NCBI RefSeq assembly: GCF_000341345.1
Contig: NC_020302.1
Span: 1,716,075 to 1,780,074, forward strand
DNA length: 64,000 nt
Origin: Corynebacterium halotolerans YIM 70093 = DSM 44683
GTDB lineage: Bacteria; Actinomycetota; Actinomycetes; Mycobacteriales; Mycobacteriaceae
Reading direction: 5' to 3'
Shown: one piece after another, positions 1 through 11,039 of the stretch
Position numbering within the stretch: position 1 is the first letter of the stretch
Layout of the letters: the number at the start of each line of letters is the position of its first letter
Position numbers and translations under genes: made by a program
Notes under the pieces: model-generated
What the model was told of the DNA's origin: nothing
Seen by the model: the letters and a program-made list of their open reading frames with translations, nothing else
Database searches by the model: none

Positions 1-1
1 T

Positions 2-622
2 CTACAGGGTGTCGAGGTAGCCCAGGACGTCGGCGACGACCTGCTGCGGGGTCCGTCCGTCGGTGCGCACCCGGTAGCCGGCGACCGCGCGGTAGAGCGG
101 GGCACGGGTCTCGAGGAGCGTGCGGTAGTGGGCGGCGGGGTCCTCGGCGGCGAGCACGGGACGCGATGACTCGCCGGAGGTGCGGCGCACCCCCTCCTCC
201 ACGGAGACGTCGATCCACACGACGTCATGCTGCGTGAGCAGCTGACGGGTGGACTCGGTGAGCACCGCTCCCCCGCCCAGGCTGACGATGCCGCCGGTGG
301 CCAGGGCCGTGGCGACGTGGCGGGCCTCCAGCTCCCGGAAGGCGGGTTCACCGAGTTCGGTGAAGACCTCGCCGCAGGATTTCCCGGCCTCCTCCTCAAT
401 GAGCCTGTCGGAGTCCACCAGCGGCAGGCTCAGGGCCCGGGCCAGCCGGCGGGCGATCGTCGACTTGCCGGCGCCGGGTGGGCCGACGAGCACCACTTTC
501 GGGCGGGTGTGGCACACGGCGTGGCTGAGGTCCAGGTCCTCCGGGTGCGCCAGCTCCTCGCGGGCGTCCTGGATGGCCTGCTCGAGCCCGGCGTTCACGG
601 TGGTGTCCTGCTCGTTACTCAT
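2..622 (-). CDS. aroK: Shikimate kinase
   Basis: It phosphorylates shikimate at the 3-hydroxyl with ATP, in the cytoplasmic path to chorismate. The P-loop GPPGAGKST lies near residues 47-55, followed by the shikimate-binding DSDRLIEE segment, the FRELE segment and the GGGAV loop, in the family order. The start was set at MSNEQD, which overlaps the end of aroC by 8 bp; the frame is open further upstream inside aroC, but that stretch is arginine/serine-rich shadow sequence. At 206 aa it has about 40 residues before the P-loop, longer than the usual 165-180 aa enzyme, so the true start could be internal. It is translationally coupled to aroC. The stop codon lies at bases 2-4, so the gene is complete. 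Confidence 0.95.
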   Translation of the reverse strand: MSNEQDTTVNAGLEQAIQDAREELAHPEDLDLSHAVCHTRPKVVLVGPPGAGKSTIARRLARALSLPLVDSDRLIEEEAGKSCGEVFTELGEPAFRELEARHVATALATGGIVSLGGGAVLTESTRQLLTQHDVVWIDVSVEEGVRRTSGESSRPVLAAEDPAAHYRTLLETRAPLYRAVAGYRVRTDGRTPQQVVADVLGYLDTL

Positions 623-1856
623 CGTTCTCCTCGGAGTCTCCCCCGTCGCTTCCCCCGAACCTGAGGCGTTCTGCGACGCGTTCCTGATAGGCGGCGATGT
701 TGCGCTTCGTCTCGGCCAGCGAGTCACCGCCGAACTTGGTGAGCACGGCGCGCGCCAGGACCAGCGCGACCATCGCCTCAGCGACGACGCCCGCGGCGGG
801 CACCGCGCAGACGTCGGAGCGCTGGTGGATGCCGGTGGCGGCGGAGCCGTCGGCCATGTCGACGGTCTTCAGTGCCCGCGGCACCGTGGAGATCGGTTTC
901 ATGGCCGCGCGCACCCGCAGGGGCTGACCGTTGGTCATGCCGCCCTCGAGGCCGCCGGCGCGGTTGGACAGCCGCTCCAGGCCGTCGTCGCCGCGAACCA
1001 TCTCATCGTGGGCCTCGCTGCCCCGGCGGCGGGCCTCCTCGAATCCGTCACCCACCTCGACGCCCTTGATGGCCTGGATGCCCATCAGGGCGGCGGCCAG
1101 CTGGGCGTCGAGACGGTCGTCGCCGGAAATGTGGGAGCCCAGTCCGATGGGCAGTCCGTGGACGATGACCTCCACGATGCCGCCGAGGGTGTCGCCGGCC
1201 TTCTTGGCGGCCTCGATCTCGCCGATCATGGACTCCTCCGCCGCCTTGCCGAAGGCGCGGACCGGGGAGGCGTCGATGTCGCCGAGGTCGGCGAAGGTGG
1301 GGGCGGGCCCCTCGTAGGGCGCGGACGGGCCGATGGAGATGACGTGGGAGAGCACCTCGACGCCGAGGGCCTCACGCAGGAAGCTGCGGGCGACGGTCGC
1401 GGCGGCCACCCGCGCGGCGGTCTCGCGGGCGGAGGAACGCTCCAGGATCGGGCGGGCCTCATCGACGTCGTACTTGATCATGCCGGCGAAGTCCGCGTGG
1501 CCCGGGCGCGGACGGGTGAGCTTGGCGCCGCGACCGGAGGACATGGCGGCGGCTATCTCCTCGTCATTGAGGTCGACCGGCTCGGCGGACATGATGGTGG
1601 TCCACTTCGGCCACTCGGTGTTGCCGATCATGATCGAGATGGGGCTGCCCAGGGTCAGCCCGTGGCGGATGCCGGTCAGGAGGGTCAGTTCGTCGGCCTC
1701 GAACTTCATGCGGGCGCCGCGGCCGTAGCCGAGCCGGCGGCGGGCGAGCTGGTCCGAGATCTCCTCGCGGGTGACCGGGACGCCGGCGGGCATGTGTTCA
1801 AGGAGGGCGATCAGGGCCTGACCGTGGGATTCCCCTGCAGTAGTCCAACGAAGCAT
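615..1856 (-). CDS. aroC: Chorismate synthase
   Basis: It converts 5-enolpyruvylshikimate-3-phosphate to chorismate and needs reduced FMN. The protein of 413 aa begins [15 protein letters not shown], with the conserved GESHG at residues 8-12, and carries the FMN/substrate-binding [16 protein letters not shown] segment at about residues 100-115. Length matches the family. It is first in an aroC-aroK unit, with an 8-bp overlap into aroK. The upstream gene on the same strand is the prepilin peptidase, 59 bp away. Confidence 0.97.
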   Translation of the reverse strand: MLRWTTAGESHGQALIALLEHMPAGVPVTREEISDQLARRRLGYGRGARMKFEADELTLLTGIRHGLTLGSPISIMIGNTEWPKWTTIMSAEPVDLNDEEIAAAMSSGRGAKLTRPRPGHADFAGMIKYDVDEARPILERSSARETAARVAAATVARSFLREALGVEVLSHVISIGPSAPYEGPAPTFADLGDIDASPVRAFGKAAEESMIGEIEAAKKAGDTLGGIVEVIVHGLPIGLGSHISGDDRLDAQLAAALMGIQAIKGVEVGDGFEEARRRGSEAHDEMVRGDDGLERLSNRAGGLEGGMTNGQPLRVRAAMKPISTVPRALKTVDMADGSAATGIHQRSDVCAVPAAGVVAEAMVALVLARAVLTKFGGDSLAETKRNIAAYQERVAERLRFGGSDGGDSEENDE

Positions 1857-1915
1857 GCGGTCATTGTCTCATGACAGCGTGCGGGGGTGGGGATGAAGGC
1901 TCCGTTAATTGCGGT

Positions 1916-2425
1916 TCACGTCACCACGTCGGCCCCGAAGGCCACCGCGAGCGCCGTTGCCGCAACCATCGACGGCCCGTGCGGCAGGGCCTTCGAGCGG
2001 GTGCCGACGGCCGCGGACAGCGTGATCAGCGACGCCCCGAGCACCGCCGCGAACCAGGCCGTGACCCCCGCCGCCGCGGCGAGGGTACCCAGGCTCAGCG
2101 CCAGCTTCACGTCCCCTCCCCCGATGCCCCGGCGGGATGCTCGGCCGCCTGTCCGGCCGGTCCCCCGCAGCCCGACAAGCACGTAGAGCCCCGCCCAGGC
2201 CAGGCCACCGAGCAGGACCGGCGGGGCGGTCAACAGCGCACCGAGACCCGCACCGAGGGCGGCCGGCAGGGTCAGGGCGTCGGGCAGGCGGCGGTGATGC
2301 AGGTCGTGCAGACACAGCGCCACGGCCCACGCGACGACGACCACAACAGCTGCTCCCCCGAGCAGGACACTCCCCCACACACCCGGCAGGTTAACCCAGA
2401 GCGGCTGTTTTCGCGCGCTGTGCAT
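1916..2425 (-). CDS. A24-family prepilin peptidase-like membrane protein
   Basis: This 169-aa protein is a short, membrane-embedded aspartic protease of the type that cleaves type IV prepilin leaders. The two catalytic aspartates are visible: D in LHDLHHRRLPD after the first membrane helix, and D in GGGDVKL. Further hydrophobic segments follow. It lacks the N-terminal cysteine-rich methyltransferase domain of full-length PilD, as is usual for actinobacterial short forms. The start was placed at MHSARKQPL; the longer open frame upstream is proline/arginine-rich and crosses the intergenic palindrome. It lies between aroC and aroE, as in related actinobacteria, with no pilin genes in view, so its substrate is unknown. 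Confidence 0.8.
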   Translation of the reverse strand: MHSARKQPLWVNLPGVWGSVLLGGAAVVVVVAWAVALCLHDLHHRRLPDALTLPAALGAGLGALLTAPPVLLGGLAWAGLYVLVGLRGTGRTGGRASRRGIGGGDVKLALSLGTLAAAAGVTAWFAAVLGASLITLSAAVGTRSKALPHGPSMVAATALAVAFGADVVT

Positions 2426-2607
2426 TGACGGGGCCGACGGGGCCGGAGTGTGCCGCGGGCAGCGATTGTGCCGGCTGCGGGCTCCCGCTCCCAGAGAACG
2501 CGGGATTGTCGCTGGGTCGAGCGGGGGTGCGGGATCGACCGAACAGGATCGACCCAGCGGGATGGCCGTCACCCACCGGGCGGTGCGCCTTCCGGGTGAA
2601 GGCCATC

Positions 2608-2625
2608 GGTGCGCAGCTGCGCACC
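2608..2625. repeat. Perfect 18-bp palindrome downstream of aroE
   Basis: GGTGCGCAGCTGCGCACC is self-complementary and sits 4 bp past the aroE stop codon, between aroE and the prepilin peptidase gene. Its inner 16 bases (GTGCGCAGCTGCGCAC, 2609-2624) recur exactly at 24819-24834. It could fold in RNA as a hairpin at the aroE 3' end, but no U-tract follows. Confidence 0.6.
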
Positions 2626-2629
2626 CCCT

Positions 2630-3469
2630 CTACCGCAGCGACTCCTCCAACGCGCGGCGCATGGCCGCCCGCGGCGCCTGACGGCCGGTGAACTGCTCGA
2701 ACTGTCTGAAGGCCTGGTTGGCCAGCATGATGTGTCCGCCGACACTGGGATAGCCGTTGGCGGCGGCACTCACGATCAGCGGCGTCGGCCACGGGTCGTA
2801 GATGACGTCCAGTACCGGGGCGTGGCCGAGCTCTGTCTCCCGGCCCTCGATGGCCGCCGAGGGCACCGTCGAGACGATGACGTCCGCGGCCACGGCGAGT
2901 GTCTCCAGGTCGGCGTCGTAACCGACCATCCGGAAATCCGCGCCCCGGGGCTTGACCAGCGGAGCGAGTTCGGCGCTGCGGTCGCTGCGGTTGACCACGG
3001 TGATCTCCCCGACCCCGGCCTGGGCCAGTGACCACAGGGCCGGACGGGCGGTGCCTCCCCCGCCGATGACCAGGGCGCGGCGGATCTGTCCGAGTTCCCC
3101 GTCGAAGAGTTCATTGAGTGCGCCGGTGATGCCGTCGCAGTCGGTGTTGTCGGCCCGCCACCCGCCGTCGGTGCGCACGAGTGTGTTGGCTGAGCCGATC
3201 TCGCGGGCACGGTCCGTGACCTCGTCGGCGAACTTGAGGGCGGCGAATTTGCCGGGCATGGTCACGGAGAACCCGACGAAGGATTCGTCGGCAGCACCGA
3301 CGATGTGCGGCAGCTCCTCCGCCCCGCACTCGATGCGGGTGTACTCCCAGTCGTCCATGCCGAGTGCGCGGTAACCGGCGGAGTGCAGGATCGGCGAGCG
3401 GGAGTGCTCGATCGGCGAACCGAGGACAGCCGTGCGGTGGGCGATGCCCGGGTTCTGCGGCCCGGTCAT
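2630..3469 (-). CDS. aroE: Shikimate dehydrogenase
   Basis: It reduces 3-dehydroshikimate to shikimate with NADPH. The 279-aa protein shows the substrate-binding SPIEHSRSPILHS near residues 18-30, the catalytic lysine in MPGKFAALK, the aspartate of NTDCDG, the nucleotide-binding loop GGGGTARPAL, and the C-terminal ANQAFRQFEQFTG helix. Its ATG overlaps the mltG stop codon (ATGA), so it is translated in the ruvX-mltG-aroE operon. Confidence 0.96.
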   Translation of the reverse strand: MTGPQNPGIAHRTAVLGSPIEHSRSPILHSAGYRALGMDDWEYTRIECGAEELPHIVGAADESFVGFSVTMPGKFAALKFADEVTDRAREIGSANTLVRTDGGWRADNTDCDGITGALNELFDGELGQIRRALVIGGGGTARPALWSLAQAGVGEITVVNRSDRSAELAPLVKPRGADFRMVGYDADLETLAVAADVIVSTVPSAAIEGRETELGHAPVLDVIYDPWPTPLIVSAAANGYPSVGGHIMLANQAFRQFEQFTGRQAPRAAMRRALEESLR

Positions 3470-4707
3470 CGGCTCTGGTCCAGGACGCCGGACTCGAGGG
3501 CGGTCTGCACGTCCTCGAGGTGCTCGTCGAAGGTGTTGTTGAACACGGTGGTGCCGTCCTGGTCGATGGTGACGAAGAAGAGCCAGTCACCCTCGGCGGG
3601 GTTCTCCATCGCCTCGATCGCCTGGATGGAGGCCGCGGCGATCGGGGTCTCCGGCAGCCCATCCTTGGCGTAGGTGTTCCAGGGGGTCTCCCGGGCACGG
3701 TCCTCGTCGGTCGTGGCGACCTCGACCTCGGACAGGCCGTAGTTGACCGTGGAGTCGAACTCGAGGCGCATCGGCTCCTCGAGGCGGTTGAGGATCACAC
3801 GGGCGACCTTGTCGAACTCGCCCGCCGGCGCCTCGCGCTCCACCAGGGAGGCGGCGGTGAGCAGCTCATACGGGGTGAGGCCGATCGCCTGGGCGCGCTC
3901 GACGATGCCCGTGTCGTTGTAGGTGGTGGCGGAGCGGGTGAGCAGGTCGGAGAGGATGCCCTGGGCGTCCAGGGTCGGGTTGACCACGTACTGGCCGGGC
4001 ACGATCAGCCCCTCCAGCCGCTTCGGGTCTCCCTCGCGGGCGGCCACCGGCTCACGGGCCCACTCCGGCACACCCAGCTCGGCGAGGTCGGCGGTGGCCG
4101 CGACGTTCTGCAGTTCCTCAGCGGGAATGCAGTTGGGGGATCCCTCAGCGCAGGTCACCGCGGAGATCTGCGAGTAGATGCCGGGGCGCACGTCGCCGCC
4201 GATGACGGAGACGTCCATCAAGGTGGCGCCGCCGTGGATGTCGAGCAGCTCCACCCGGTTAGCGGGATCCAGCAGCGCGGCGACGGCCGACTCCGCGCTC
4301 ATCTCCTCCTGCAGCCGGTAGAAACCGGGCTGGACGGAGGAGGCGTCGGGGTTCGCGGCCGCGGCGGTCTGGAACGCCGAGTCGGTGGCGACGATGCCGC
4401 GCTCCTCCAGCTCGGGGCCGAGCTGGGAGATCGACGAGCCCTCGGGGATCTCGACGAGCTGGGTCACGCCGTTTCCGGTGCCCTCGTAGTCGGTGGCGGT
4501 GGTCTGCGACTCATCGCCGGAGACCTGCACGCCGATGTAGATGACCGCGCCGATGATCAGCACGACGGCCGCGATGAACAGGGCCATGCCGCGCTGCCGC
4601 CGTTTGATGTACTTCGGCTCCATGCGGCGGCCCCCCTGCCCCCGGGGCGGGAGGGCGGTGGACCGGCCGCGGTCCCGGGACTGGGTCATCGGGTTCGTGG
4701 TACTCAT
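3466..4707 (-). CDS. mltG: Endolytic peptidoglycan transglycosylase MltG (YceG family)
   Basis: The 413-aa protein is predicted to cleave nascent glycan strands at the membrane and so set glycan length. It has a charged cytoplasmic N-terminus, one membrane helix (about residues 40-60, [19 protein letters not shown]) and a large extracytoplasmic domain. The catalytic glutamate is expected in [11 protein letters not shown], and the late DSTVNYGLS and [13 protein letters not shown] segments are typical of YceG proteins. It overlaps ruvX and aroE by 4 bp on either side. Confidence 0.93.
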   Translation of the reverse strand: MSTTNPMTQSRDRGRSTALPPRGQGGRRMEPKYIKRRQRGMALFIAAVVLIIGAVIYIGVQVSGDESQTTATDYEGTGNGVTQLVEIPEGSSISQLGPELEERGIVATDSAFQTAAAANPDASSVQPGFYRLQEEMSAESAVAALLDPANRVELLDIHGGATLMDVSVIGGDVRPGIYSQISAVTCAEGSPNCIPAEELQNVAATADLAELGVPEWAREPVAAREGDPKRLEGLIVPGQYVVNPTLDAQGILSDLLTRSATTYNDTGIVERAQAIGLTPYELLTAASLVEREAPAGEFDKVARVILNRLEEPMRLEFDSTVNYGLSEVEVATTDEDRARETPWNTYAKDGLPETPIAAASIQAIEAMENPAEGDWLFFVTIDQDGTTVFNNTFDEHLEDVQTALESGVLDQSR

Positions 4708-5270
4708 ACGTGCTGCTCCTGTGCGTCGGAGTCGGAATCGTCGGTGCCGGGGGCCGCCCCGGGCTGGGCCTGGCGGCTGAGGGCCGCGGTCCGGGCGTCG
4801 AGCCAGGACTGGAGGATCTCCACGGCGGCGGCCTGGTCGATGACCCGCCGCCCGGCCTTCTCGGAAACGCCGGCGGCCCGTAGCGCGGTGGTCGCCGCGA
4901 CCGTCGTCAGGCGCTCGTCGGCCATGCGGACCGGAACGTCGCGGTCCGCGGCCTGCAGGCGGCGGCGCAGGCGGAAGGCGATCTCCTTCGCGTGCTTGAC
5001 GCTGCGGGAGCCGTGCCCCTTGAGGTCACGGGGCAGACCGATCACGACCTCGACGGCGTCGTACTCGTCGACGAGCGTGAGCAGCCGGTCGATGTCGGCC
5101 TTGTCCCGGTCCTTGAATCCGGTCTCCCGGGGGACGGTCTCCACGGGGGTGGCGAGCACCGCGTCCCGGTCGGAGGAGGCGACCCCGATCCGGACGGTGC
5201 CGACATCGATGCCGATGCGTCGCCCGGGCCCGGGATCGTCGACGCCGGGAGTGTCGGGGGTGACCTTCAT
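4704..5270 (-). CDS. ruvX: Putative pre-16S rRNA nuclease / RNase H-like resolvase (YqgF family)
   Basis: This 188-aa RNase H-fold protein carries the first acidic motif [15 protein letters not shown] near its N-terminus, the [18 protein letters not shown] segment, the DERLTT motif and the late aspartate in [16 protein letters not shown]. YqgF members process 16S rRNA 5' ends, and a Holliday-junction role is also proposed. The start is the ATG at MKVTPDTPG, preceded by AAGGAAAGG at a workable distance. It opens the ruvX-mltG-aroE operon. Confidence 0.9.
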   Translation of the reverse strand: MKVTPDTPGVDDPGPGRRIGIDVGTVRIGVASSDRDAVLATPVETVPRETGFKDRDKADIDRLLTLVDEYDAVEVVIGLPRDLKGHGSRSVKHAKEIAFRLRRRLQAADRDVPVRMADERLTTVAATTALRAAGVSEKAGRRVIDQAAAVEILQSWLDARTAALSRQAQPGAAPGTDDSDSDAQEQHV

Positions 5271-5424
5271 CGGTGTCGTGACCCTTTCCTTCGCTGATGG
5301 TGTTCTCGGCGCCGGCCCGGAACTTCCTGAGAAACGCCTATGACCTCGCCCACTACAACGTAGCGGAACTCGGGCGGCCGAGGGGGAAGGTGAGCCGGAG
5401 CGTTCCGGCACCGTTGCAGCAGTT

Positions 5425-5455
5425 TACCCCGGCCAGGTTCCCCCGGCACGGGGTA
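5425..5455 (-). terminator. Possible terminator of alaS
   Basis: Inverted repeat with 7-bp arms TACCCCG/CGGGGTA just past the alaS stop. Additional GGCC/GGC pairing is possible inside, but there is no strong U-run. Confidence 0.4.
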
Positions 5456-5462
5456 CGCCGAA

Positions 5463-8129
5463 TTAGAACTTCCCGATCTCGTCGCGCAGCGCGGCGAATC
5501 CGGCCTCCAGGCCGTCGACGTCCGCACCCGAGCCCTGCGCCATGTCGGGCTTGCCGCCGCCACGGCCGTCGATGTAGCCGGCCAGCAGTTTGACCAGGTC
5601 GCCGGACCTGACGCCCTTCTCCACGGCCTCCTTCGTGGCGCCGACGATGAAGGGGACCTTGGTGCCGTCGGCGGCGGCCAGCGCCACCACGGCCGGGGTG
5701 CCGGCCAGGCGCCCGCGCAGGTCGGTGGCGACAGTGCGCAGGTCGCCGGCGGACACACCGTCGGACAGGCGGGTGGCCAGCACGGTGATGTCGCCGATGC
5801 GGGTGGCCCGCTCGAGCAGTTCGCCGGTACGGGCGGCCAACTGCTGGCGGTGGAGGTTCTCGATCTCCTTCTCCGCGGCCTTCAGTTTCTCGGTCAGCTG
5901 GCTGATACGCTCCGGCAGCTCGTCGGTCGGGGCCTTCAGGGCGGTGGCCAGGCCACCGGCCAGCGCGGCCTCCTTGGACAGGTAGCGGAAGGAGTCCATG
6001 CCGGAGTAGGCCTCGATGCGGCGGGCGCCGGAGCCGACGGAGGACTCGCCCAGGAGGGCGACGGGGCCGATCTGGGAGGAGTGCTCGACGTGGGTGCCAC
6101 CGCACAGCTCCAGGGAGAACGGACCGCCGATCTCGACGACGCGGACGTTCTCGCCGTAGTTCTCCCCGAACAGCGCCATCGCCCCCATCTTCTTCGCCTC
6201 GTCCAGGCTGGTCTCGACGGTGTTGACCTGCCAGTCGGCATCGACGGCCTGGTTGGTGATCAGGCCGATCTCATCCAGCTGCCCGGGCGACAGGGAGTCG
6301 GTGTAGTTGAAGTCGAAGCGCAGGTAGCCGGGGCGGTTGAGGGAACCGGCCTGGACGGCGGTGGGGCCGAGCACCTGGCGCAGCGCGGCGTGGATGAGGT
6401 GGGTGGCGGTGTGCGCCTGCCGTGCCCCGTGCCGCCAGTCGCCGTCGACCTCGACGCGGACCTTGGAGCCCAGGTCGATGCCGCCGGAGCGGACGGTGGC
6501 CTTGTGGATCCACAGCTTCTTGCCGATCTTCTGCACGTCGTTGACGTCGAGGACGGCGTCGCCGGTGAGGATGCGGCCACGGTCGCCGAGCTGGCCGCCG
6601 GACTCCGCGTACATCGGGGTGGTGTCGAGGATGACCTCGACGTCCTGGCCCTCGGTGGCCTGGGTGACGGCCTGGCCGCCGGCGACCAGGCCGAGCACGG
6701 TGGCGTCTCCGGTCAGCTCGGAGAAACCGGTGAACTCGGTCGGGTGGTTGTCCACCCACTCGCGGTAGAGCGACTCGTCGGCGTGCGCGTGCTTCTTGGC
6801 CTTGTTGTCGGCCTTGGCGCGGGCCTTCTGCTCGGCCATGGCGGTCTCGAAGCCGGTCATGTCGACCTCGAGGCCGGCCTCGGCGGCCATCTCCAGGGTC
6901 AGGTCGATCGGGAAGCCGTAGGTGTCGTGGAGGGTGAAGGCCTGCTGACCGGCGAGGGTGTCGCGGCCGGTGGACTTGACCTGGGCCGCGGCCTCCTCGA
7001 ACAGGTGGGTGCCGGACTCCAGGGTCTTGAGGAAGGCGCGCTCCTCGGCCACCGCGACGCGGGTAATGCGCTCGCGGTTGTCGAGGATCTCCGGGTAGGA
7101 CGGGGTCATCGTGTCCATGATGGTGGTCATGAACGTCTCGAGGGTCTCCCCCCTCGCGCCGAGCAGGCGGGCGGAGCGGATGATGCGTCGCAGCAGGCGG
7201 CGCAGGATGTAGCCGCGGCCCTCGTTGGCGGGGGTCACGCCGTCGAGGATGAGCATCATGCCGGTGCGCGAGTGGTCTGCGATGACACGGAAGCGGACGT
7301 CATCCTCCTGCTTCTCACCGTAGGTGGCGCCGGTCAGCTGCGCGGCGGCGTCGATGACCGGGCGCAGCAGGTCGGTCTCGTAGACGTTGTCCACGTCCTG
7401 CAGCAGGCAGGCGATGCGCTCGACGCCCATGCCGGTGTCGATGTTCTTCTTCGGCAGCTCGCCGACGATGGGGAAATTGCCCTTGCCGTCGCCCTCGCCG
7501 CGCTCGAACTCCATGAAGACCAGGTTCCAGATCTCCATGTAGCGGTTGTCGTCGGCGGCCGGGCCACCCTCATTGCCGTAGGCGGGGCCGCGGTCGTAGT
7601 AGATCTCGGAGCAGGGCCCGCAGGGGCCGGGCACGCCCATGGACCAGTAGTTGTCCTCCATGCCCAGGCGCTGGATGCGCGCGGCGGGCACGCCGATCTT
7701 CTTCTCCCAGATCTCGGCGGCCTCGTCGTCGTCGAGGTAGACGGTCACCCACAGACGCTCCGGGTCCAGCCCGAAACCACCCTCGGCCACGGGGTCGGTC
7801 AGCAGGGTCCAGGCGTGGGTGATCGCGCCTTCCTTGAAGTACTGGCCGAAGGAGAAGTTGCCGGCCATCTGGAAGAACGTGTTGTGGCGGGTGGTGATGC
7901 CGACCTCGTCGATGTCGAGGGTGCGCACGCACTTCTGGATGGAGGTGGCGGTGCCGTTCTCGTAGGGAGGGTTCTGCTGGCCCAGGAAATACGGCTTGAA
8001 GGGCACCATGCCGGCGTTGACGAACAGGAGCGTGGGATCGTCGAGGATCAGCGATGCACTGGGCACGGCGGCGTGACCGGCCTTGACGAAGTGCTCGGTG
8101 AATCGCTCGCGGATCTCATGGGTCTGCAC
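5463..8129 (-). CDS. alaS: Alanyl-tRNA synthetase
   Basis: The 888-aa enzyme charges tRNA-Ala and edits mischarged Ser/Gly. The class II catalytic half begins at the N-terminus ([14 protein letters not shown], then [21 protein letters not shown]). The editing domain carries the zinc-binding HTATH and the downstream CGGTH. The C-Ala region follows and ends with [15 protein letters not shown]. The start codon is GTG. Length and domain order are normal. ruvX starts 192 bp downstream. Confidence 0.98.
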   Translation of the reverse strand: MQTHEIRERFTEHFVKAGHAAVPSASLILDDPTLLFVNAGMVPFKPYFLGQQNPPYENGTATSIQKCVRTLDIDEVGITTRHNTFFQMAGNFSFGQYFKEGAITHAWTLLTDPVAEGGFGLDPERLWVTVYLDDDEAAEIWEKKIGVPAARIQRLGMEDNYWSMGVPGPCGPCSEIYYDRGPAYGNEGGPAADDNRYMEIWNLVFMEFERGEGDGKGNFPIVGELPKKNIDTGMGVERIACLLQDVDNVYETDLLRPVIDAAAQLTGATYGEKQEDDVRFRVIADHSRTGMMLILDGVTPANEGRGYILRRLLRRIIRSARLLGARGETLETFMTTIMDTMTPSYPEILDNRERITRVAVAEERAFLKTLESGTHLFEEAAAQVKSTGRDTLAGQQAFTLHDTYGFPIDLTLEMAAEAGLEVDMTGFETAMAEQKARAKADNKAKKHAHADESLYREWVDNHPTEFTGFSELTGDATVLGLVAGGQAVTQATEGQDVEVILDTTPMYAESGGQLGDRGRILTGDAVLDVNDVQKIGKKLWIHKATVRSGGIDLGSKVRVEVDGDWRHGARQAHTATHLIHAALRQVLGPTAVQAGSLNRPGYLRFDFNYTDSLSPGQLDEIGLITNQAVDADWQVNTVETSLDEAKKMGAMALFGENYGENVRVVEIGGPFSLELCGGTHVEHSSQIGPVALLGESSVGSGARRIEAYSGMDSFRYLSKEAALAGGLATALKAPTDELPERISQLTEKLKAAEKEIENLHRQQLAARTGELLERATRIGDITVLATRLSDGVSAGDLRTVATDLRGRLAGTPAVVALAAADGTKVPFIVGATKEAVEKGVRSGDLVKLLAGYIDGRGGGKPDMAQGSGADVDGLEAGFAALRDEIGKF

Positions 8130-8202
8130 GGCAGGTGTCCTCGCTTTACGGAATTGACGGTCGAAAGTGTCAGCGCCTTACTCTACCCCCAGCCCGCGGA
8201 AG

Positions 8203-9570
8203 TTATTTCTTCCCCCGGACGATCCGCCGCAGCCGACCCAGGAACTCGGCGATGCGCTTCTCCGCGCCGTGTCCGGTCGGCCGGTAGTACACGGCGTCGT
8301 CGAGGTTCTCGGGGATGTACCGCTGCGTGACGACGCCGCGCGGGTCATCGTGGGGGAAGAGGTAGCCGACGGCGTTGCCCAGCCGTTTCGCCCCCTCGTA
8401 GTGGCCGTCGCGCAGATGCGCCGGCACGGGACCGATCCTCCCGGCCCGCACGTCCTCGGTGGCGGCGGAGATCGCGTTGATCACGGCCGGCGACTTCGGG
8501 GCGGTGGCCAGGTGGATGGTGGCCTGGGCCAGGGTCAGCCGCGCCTCGGGCATGCCGATCAGTTGCACGGCCTGGGCGGCGGCCACGGCGGTCTGCAGGG
8601 CAGTGGGATCCGCCATGCCGATGTCCTCGGAGGCGTGGATGACCAGGCGGCGGGCGATGAACCGCGGATCCTCGCCGGCCTCGAGCATGCGGGCCAGGTA
8701 GTGCAGCGCGGCGTCGACGTCCGAGCCACGGATCGACTTGATGAACGCGCTGACGACATCGTAGTGCTGGTCGCCGTCGCGGTCGTAGCGCACCACCGCC
8801 CGGTTGACGTTCTCACGGACCGTGTCCACGCTCATCGACGCCCCGTCGGCCACCGCCTCTGCGGCGGCCTCGAGGTAGGTCAGGGCGCGGCGGGCGTCGC
8901 CGCCGGCGAGCAGGACGAGCTGGTCGAGGGCGCCGTCTTCTGCGGTGATGCGCCCGGCCAGGCCGCGCTCATCGGTCAGCGCACGCTCGAGCAGCCCGCG
9001 GAGGTCGACGTCCTCCAGCGGGTGGAGCTGCAGGAGCAGCGAGCGCGAGAGCAGGGGCGCGACGACGGAGAACGACGGATTCTCGGTGGTGGCGGCCACC
9101 AGCAGCACGGTGCGGTTCTCAACGGCCGCGAGCAGGGCGTCCTGCTGCGTCTTGGAGAAGCGGTGCACCTCGTCGATGAACAGGACGGTGCGCTCGCCGT
9201 GGATGAGATCGCGGCGGGCGGTGTCGATGACCTCCCGGACCTGCTTGACCCCGGAGTTCAGGGCGGACAGGCCGACGAAGTGCTGGCCCGTGGCGGAGCT
9301 GATCAGCGAGGCGATGGTGGTCTTGCCGGTGCCGGGCGGGCCGTAGAGGATGACGGAGGCCTCCCCGGAGCCCTCCACCAGGCGGCGCAGCGGGCGGCCC
9401 GGGCCCAGCAGGTGCTGCTGGCCGACGACCTCGTCGAGGGTGCGCGGGCGCATCCGCGCGGCGAGCGGGGCGCCGGGGCCGGCCCGGAAGAAGGCGGAGC
9501 CGCGGGAGTCGGCGCCGGATGCTCCCGGTTCCCGGTCGTCCGGGGTTCCGAACAGGGCGTCCTGGGACAT
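8203..9570 (-). CDS. rarA: Replication-associated recombination ATPase RarA (MgsA)
   Basis: This clamp-loader-like AAA+ ATPase acts at stalled replication forks. The 455-aa protein has the N-terminal [18 protein letters not shown] segment, Walker [10 protein letters not shown], Walker [19 protein letters not shown], sensor residues in [10 protein letters not shown], and the C-terminal MgsA domain with [21 protein letters not shown]. Its start lies 73 bp upstream-side of alaS, in the same direction, so it may be co-transcribed with alaS. Confidence 0.94.
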   Translation of the reverse strand: MSQDALFGTPDDREPGASGADSRGSAFFRAGPGAPLAARMRPRTLDEVVGQQHLLGPGRPLRRLVEGSGEASVILYGPPGTGKTTIASLISSATGQHFVGLSALNSGVKQVREVIDTARRDLIHGERTVLFIDEVHRFSKTQQDALLAAVENRTVLLVAATTENPSFSVVAPLLSRSLLLQLHPLEDVDLRGLLERALTDERGLAGRITAEDGALDQLVLLAGGDARRALTYLEAAAEAVADGASMSVDTVRENVNRAVVRYDRDGDQHYDVVSAFIKSIRGSDVDAALHYLARMLEAGEDPRFIARRLVIHASEDIGMADPTALQTAVAAAQAVQLIGMPEARLTLAQATIHLATAPKSPAVINAISAATEDVRAGRIGPVPAHLRDGHYEGAKRLGNAVGYLFPHDDPRGVVTQRYIPENLDDAVYYRPTGHGAEKRIAEFLGRLRRIVRGKK

Positions 9571-9583
9571 GTCGACCGCTGGC

Positions 9584-10837
9584 CTAGATCCGTGGCTCGG
9601 TGACCCGCTCGGCGATCTCGGCGCCGAAGGCGGCGACGACAGCGCAGTACGGTTCGGTGCCGCGGGCGGCGTAGCGGGCCAGTGCCTCGAAGGTCTCGTA
9701 GAGGTCGCGGCGCACGAGCAGCTCGTCCTCGGTGAACGGCCCCTCGTCGGCCGGGCGGAGGAAATCCCCCGTGACCTCCAGATCCGGTTCCTCCTGCAGG
9801 GGCCGGCCGATGGCCTGCCACTCCTCCTCGCTGATCAGCCCCTCACGGTGGAAGGTGGCCACCGCGTTGGACATCGACCCGAAGTGCATCAGGGACACGC
9901 TCGACAGCGCCCAGCCGATGAGCGCCGCCAGGACACGGGCGTGGAGGTGGCTCTCGTTGTTGACGTTGGGCCACAGGGCGGAGACCTCCTGGGTCCAGGA
10001 CTCCACGAACACGTCGGCCTCGTCGTCGCTGACCGGGCGGGAGAAGACGAACTGCGGGAAACCGGCGATCACGCAGGCGAGATCGAAGCTGACGTCCCGG
10101 AAGCCAGCCCACTCGTAGTCGAGGAAGTGGGTCTTGTCCGCGACGATGATGTTGTCCGGGGACAGGTCAAACGGCGTGAACGCCCGGTGGCGGGCCGACA
10201 TCAACCGTCCGGCGGCATCGCGGGCCATCTCCGAGACCACCTCGGGGACCTCGACGCCGCCCTGGCGCAGCAGCTCCTCGCCGAGCTGGATCGACTGGAG
10301 CAGCGAGCGGTCGCGCAGGTGCTGGATCTCGGCGGAGCCGGGGTGCTGGCGCAGCATGCGGGTGAGCAGGATCTCGAAGTCCTGCTCCCGCCCGGCGGTG
10401 CCCGAGTGCATACGGCCCAGGGCGGTGCCCAGATTGCGCAGGATCTGCACCCGGATCTCCGGATCGCGCTGGTTGAGCAGATCCTCGAAGGTGTCGCCGT
10501 CACCGGAGTCGGTGATGACGATGATGCGCCGGTCGATGTCGTGGGCCAGGAGGACGGGGCCGGGGCGCACCTCCTCCGACAGGGAGTTGGTGAACTGGTA
10601 GGCCACGACCTCCCGCACCAGGGCGGCGTCGTCGAGGGCCTCCCCGGAGACGGGCACGTACTTGAGAATGACGGAACGCTGCTGCAGGAAGGGTGAGGAC
10701 GCGACCCGTGCCCGCAGGACGACGGCGCTGCCGGAGCCGCTGAGCTCCTGTACCTCGGAGAGCCGCTGAGCACCCCCGAAACGTTTCGACAGCAGATCTT
10801 CAGCGGTCTCGACGATGTCCTCGTTGGTCAGCTGCAC
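9584..10837 (-). CDS. APH/choline kinase-fold phosphotransferase-like protein
   Basis: The 417-aa protein looks like a member of the aminoglycoside-phosphotransferase/protein-kinase-like fold. An N-lobe lysine candidate lies in SVILKYVPV. The catalytic-loop equivalent reads [13 protein letters not shown], which keeps the catalytic Asp and downstream Asn but has Pro-Phe where many APH enzymes have His-Gly. The metal-binding equivalent is FLDYEWAGF. The substrate cannot be named. It ends 13 bp before rarA on the same strand and is probably co-transcribed with it. The conserved location next to rarA in corynebacteria, as I recall, argues for a cellular role and not for antibiotic resistance. Confidence 0.7.
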   Translation of the reverse strand: MQLTNEDIVETAEDLLSKRFGGAQRLSEVQELSGSGSAVVLRARVASSPFLQQRSVILKYVPVSGEALDDAALVREVVAYQFTNSLSEEVRPGPVLLAHDIDRRIIVITDSGDGDTFEDLLNQRDPEIRVQILRNLGTALGRMHSGTAGREQDFEILLTRMLRQHPGSAEIQHLRDRSLLQSIQLGEELLRQGGVEVPEVVSEMARDAAGRLMSARHRAFTPFDLSPDNIIVADKTHFLDYEWAGFRDVSFDLACVIAGFPQFVFSRPVSDDEADVFVESWTQEVSALWPNVNNESHLHARVLAALIGWALSSVSLMHFGSMSNAVATFHREGLISEEEWQAIGRPLQEEPDLEVTGDFLRPADEGPFTEDELLVRRDLYETFEALARYAARGTEPYCAVVAAFGAEIAERVTEPRI

Positions 10838-11003
10838 GGTCGCTCTCCTTCAGCGCTCCGGCGGGTCTACGGTGGGGCGCCTACATATGACTCGACGGGG
10901 TCACCGATGCGGCCCCGGACCTGCCGGATGACAGACCCGCACTCAGCGGGTCCGCCTCCTCCTTCATTGTGCCCGATGTCCGGACGGCCGGACAGGGGTT
11001 CCG

Positions 11004-11026
11004 CCGGCCCGGGTGCCCCGGGCCGG
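11004..11026 (-). terminator. Probable terminator of aspS
   Basis: Perfect 10-bp GC stem (CCGGCCCGGG / CCCGGGCCGG) around a 3-nt loop, 14 bases past the aspS stop. There is no long U-tract. Confidence 0.5.
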
Positions 11027-11039
11027 ACGACGGGGCGCC

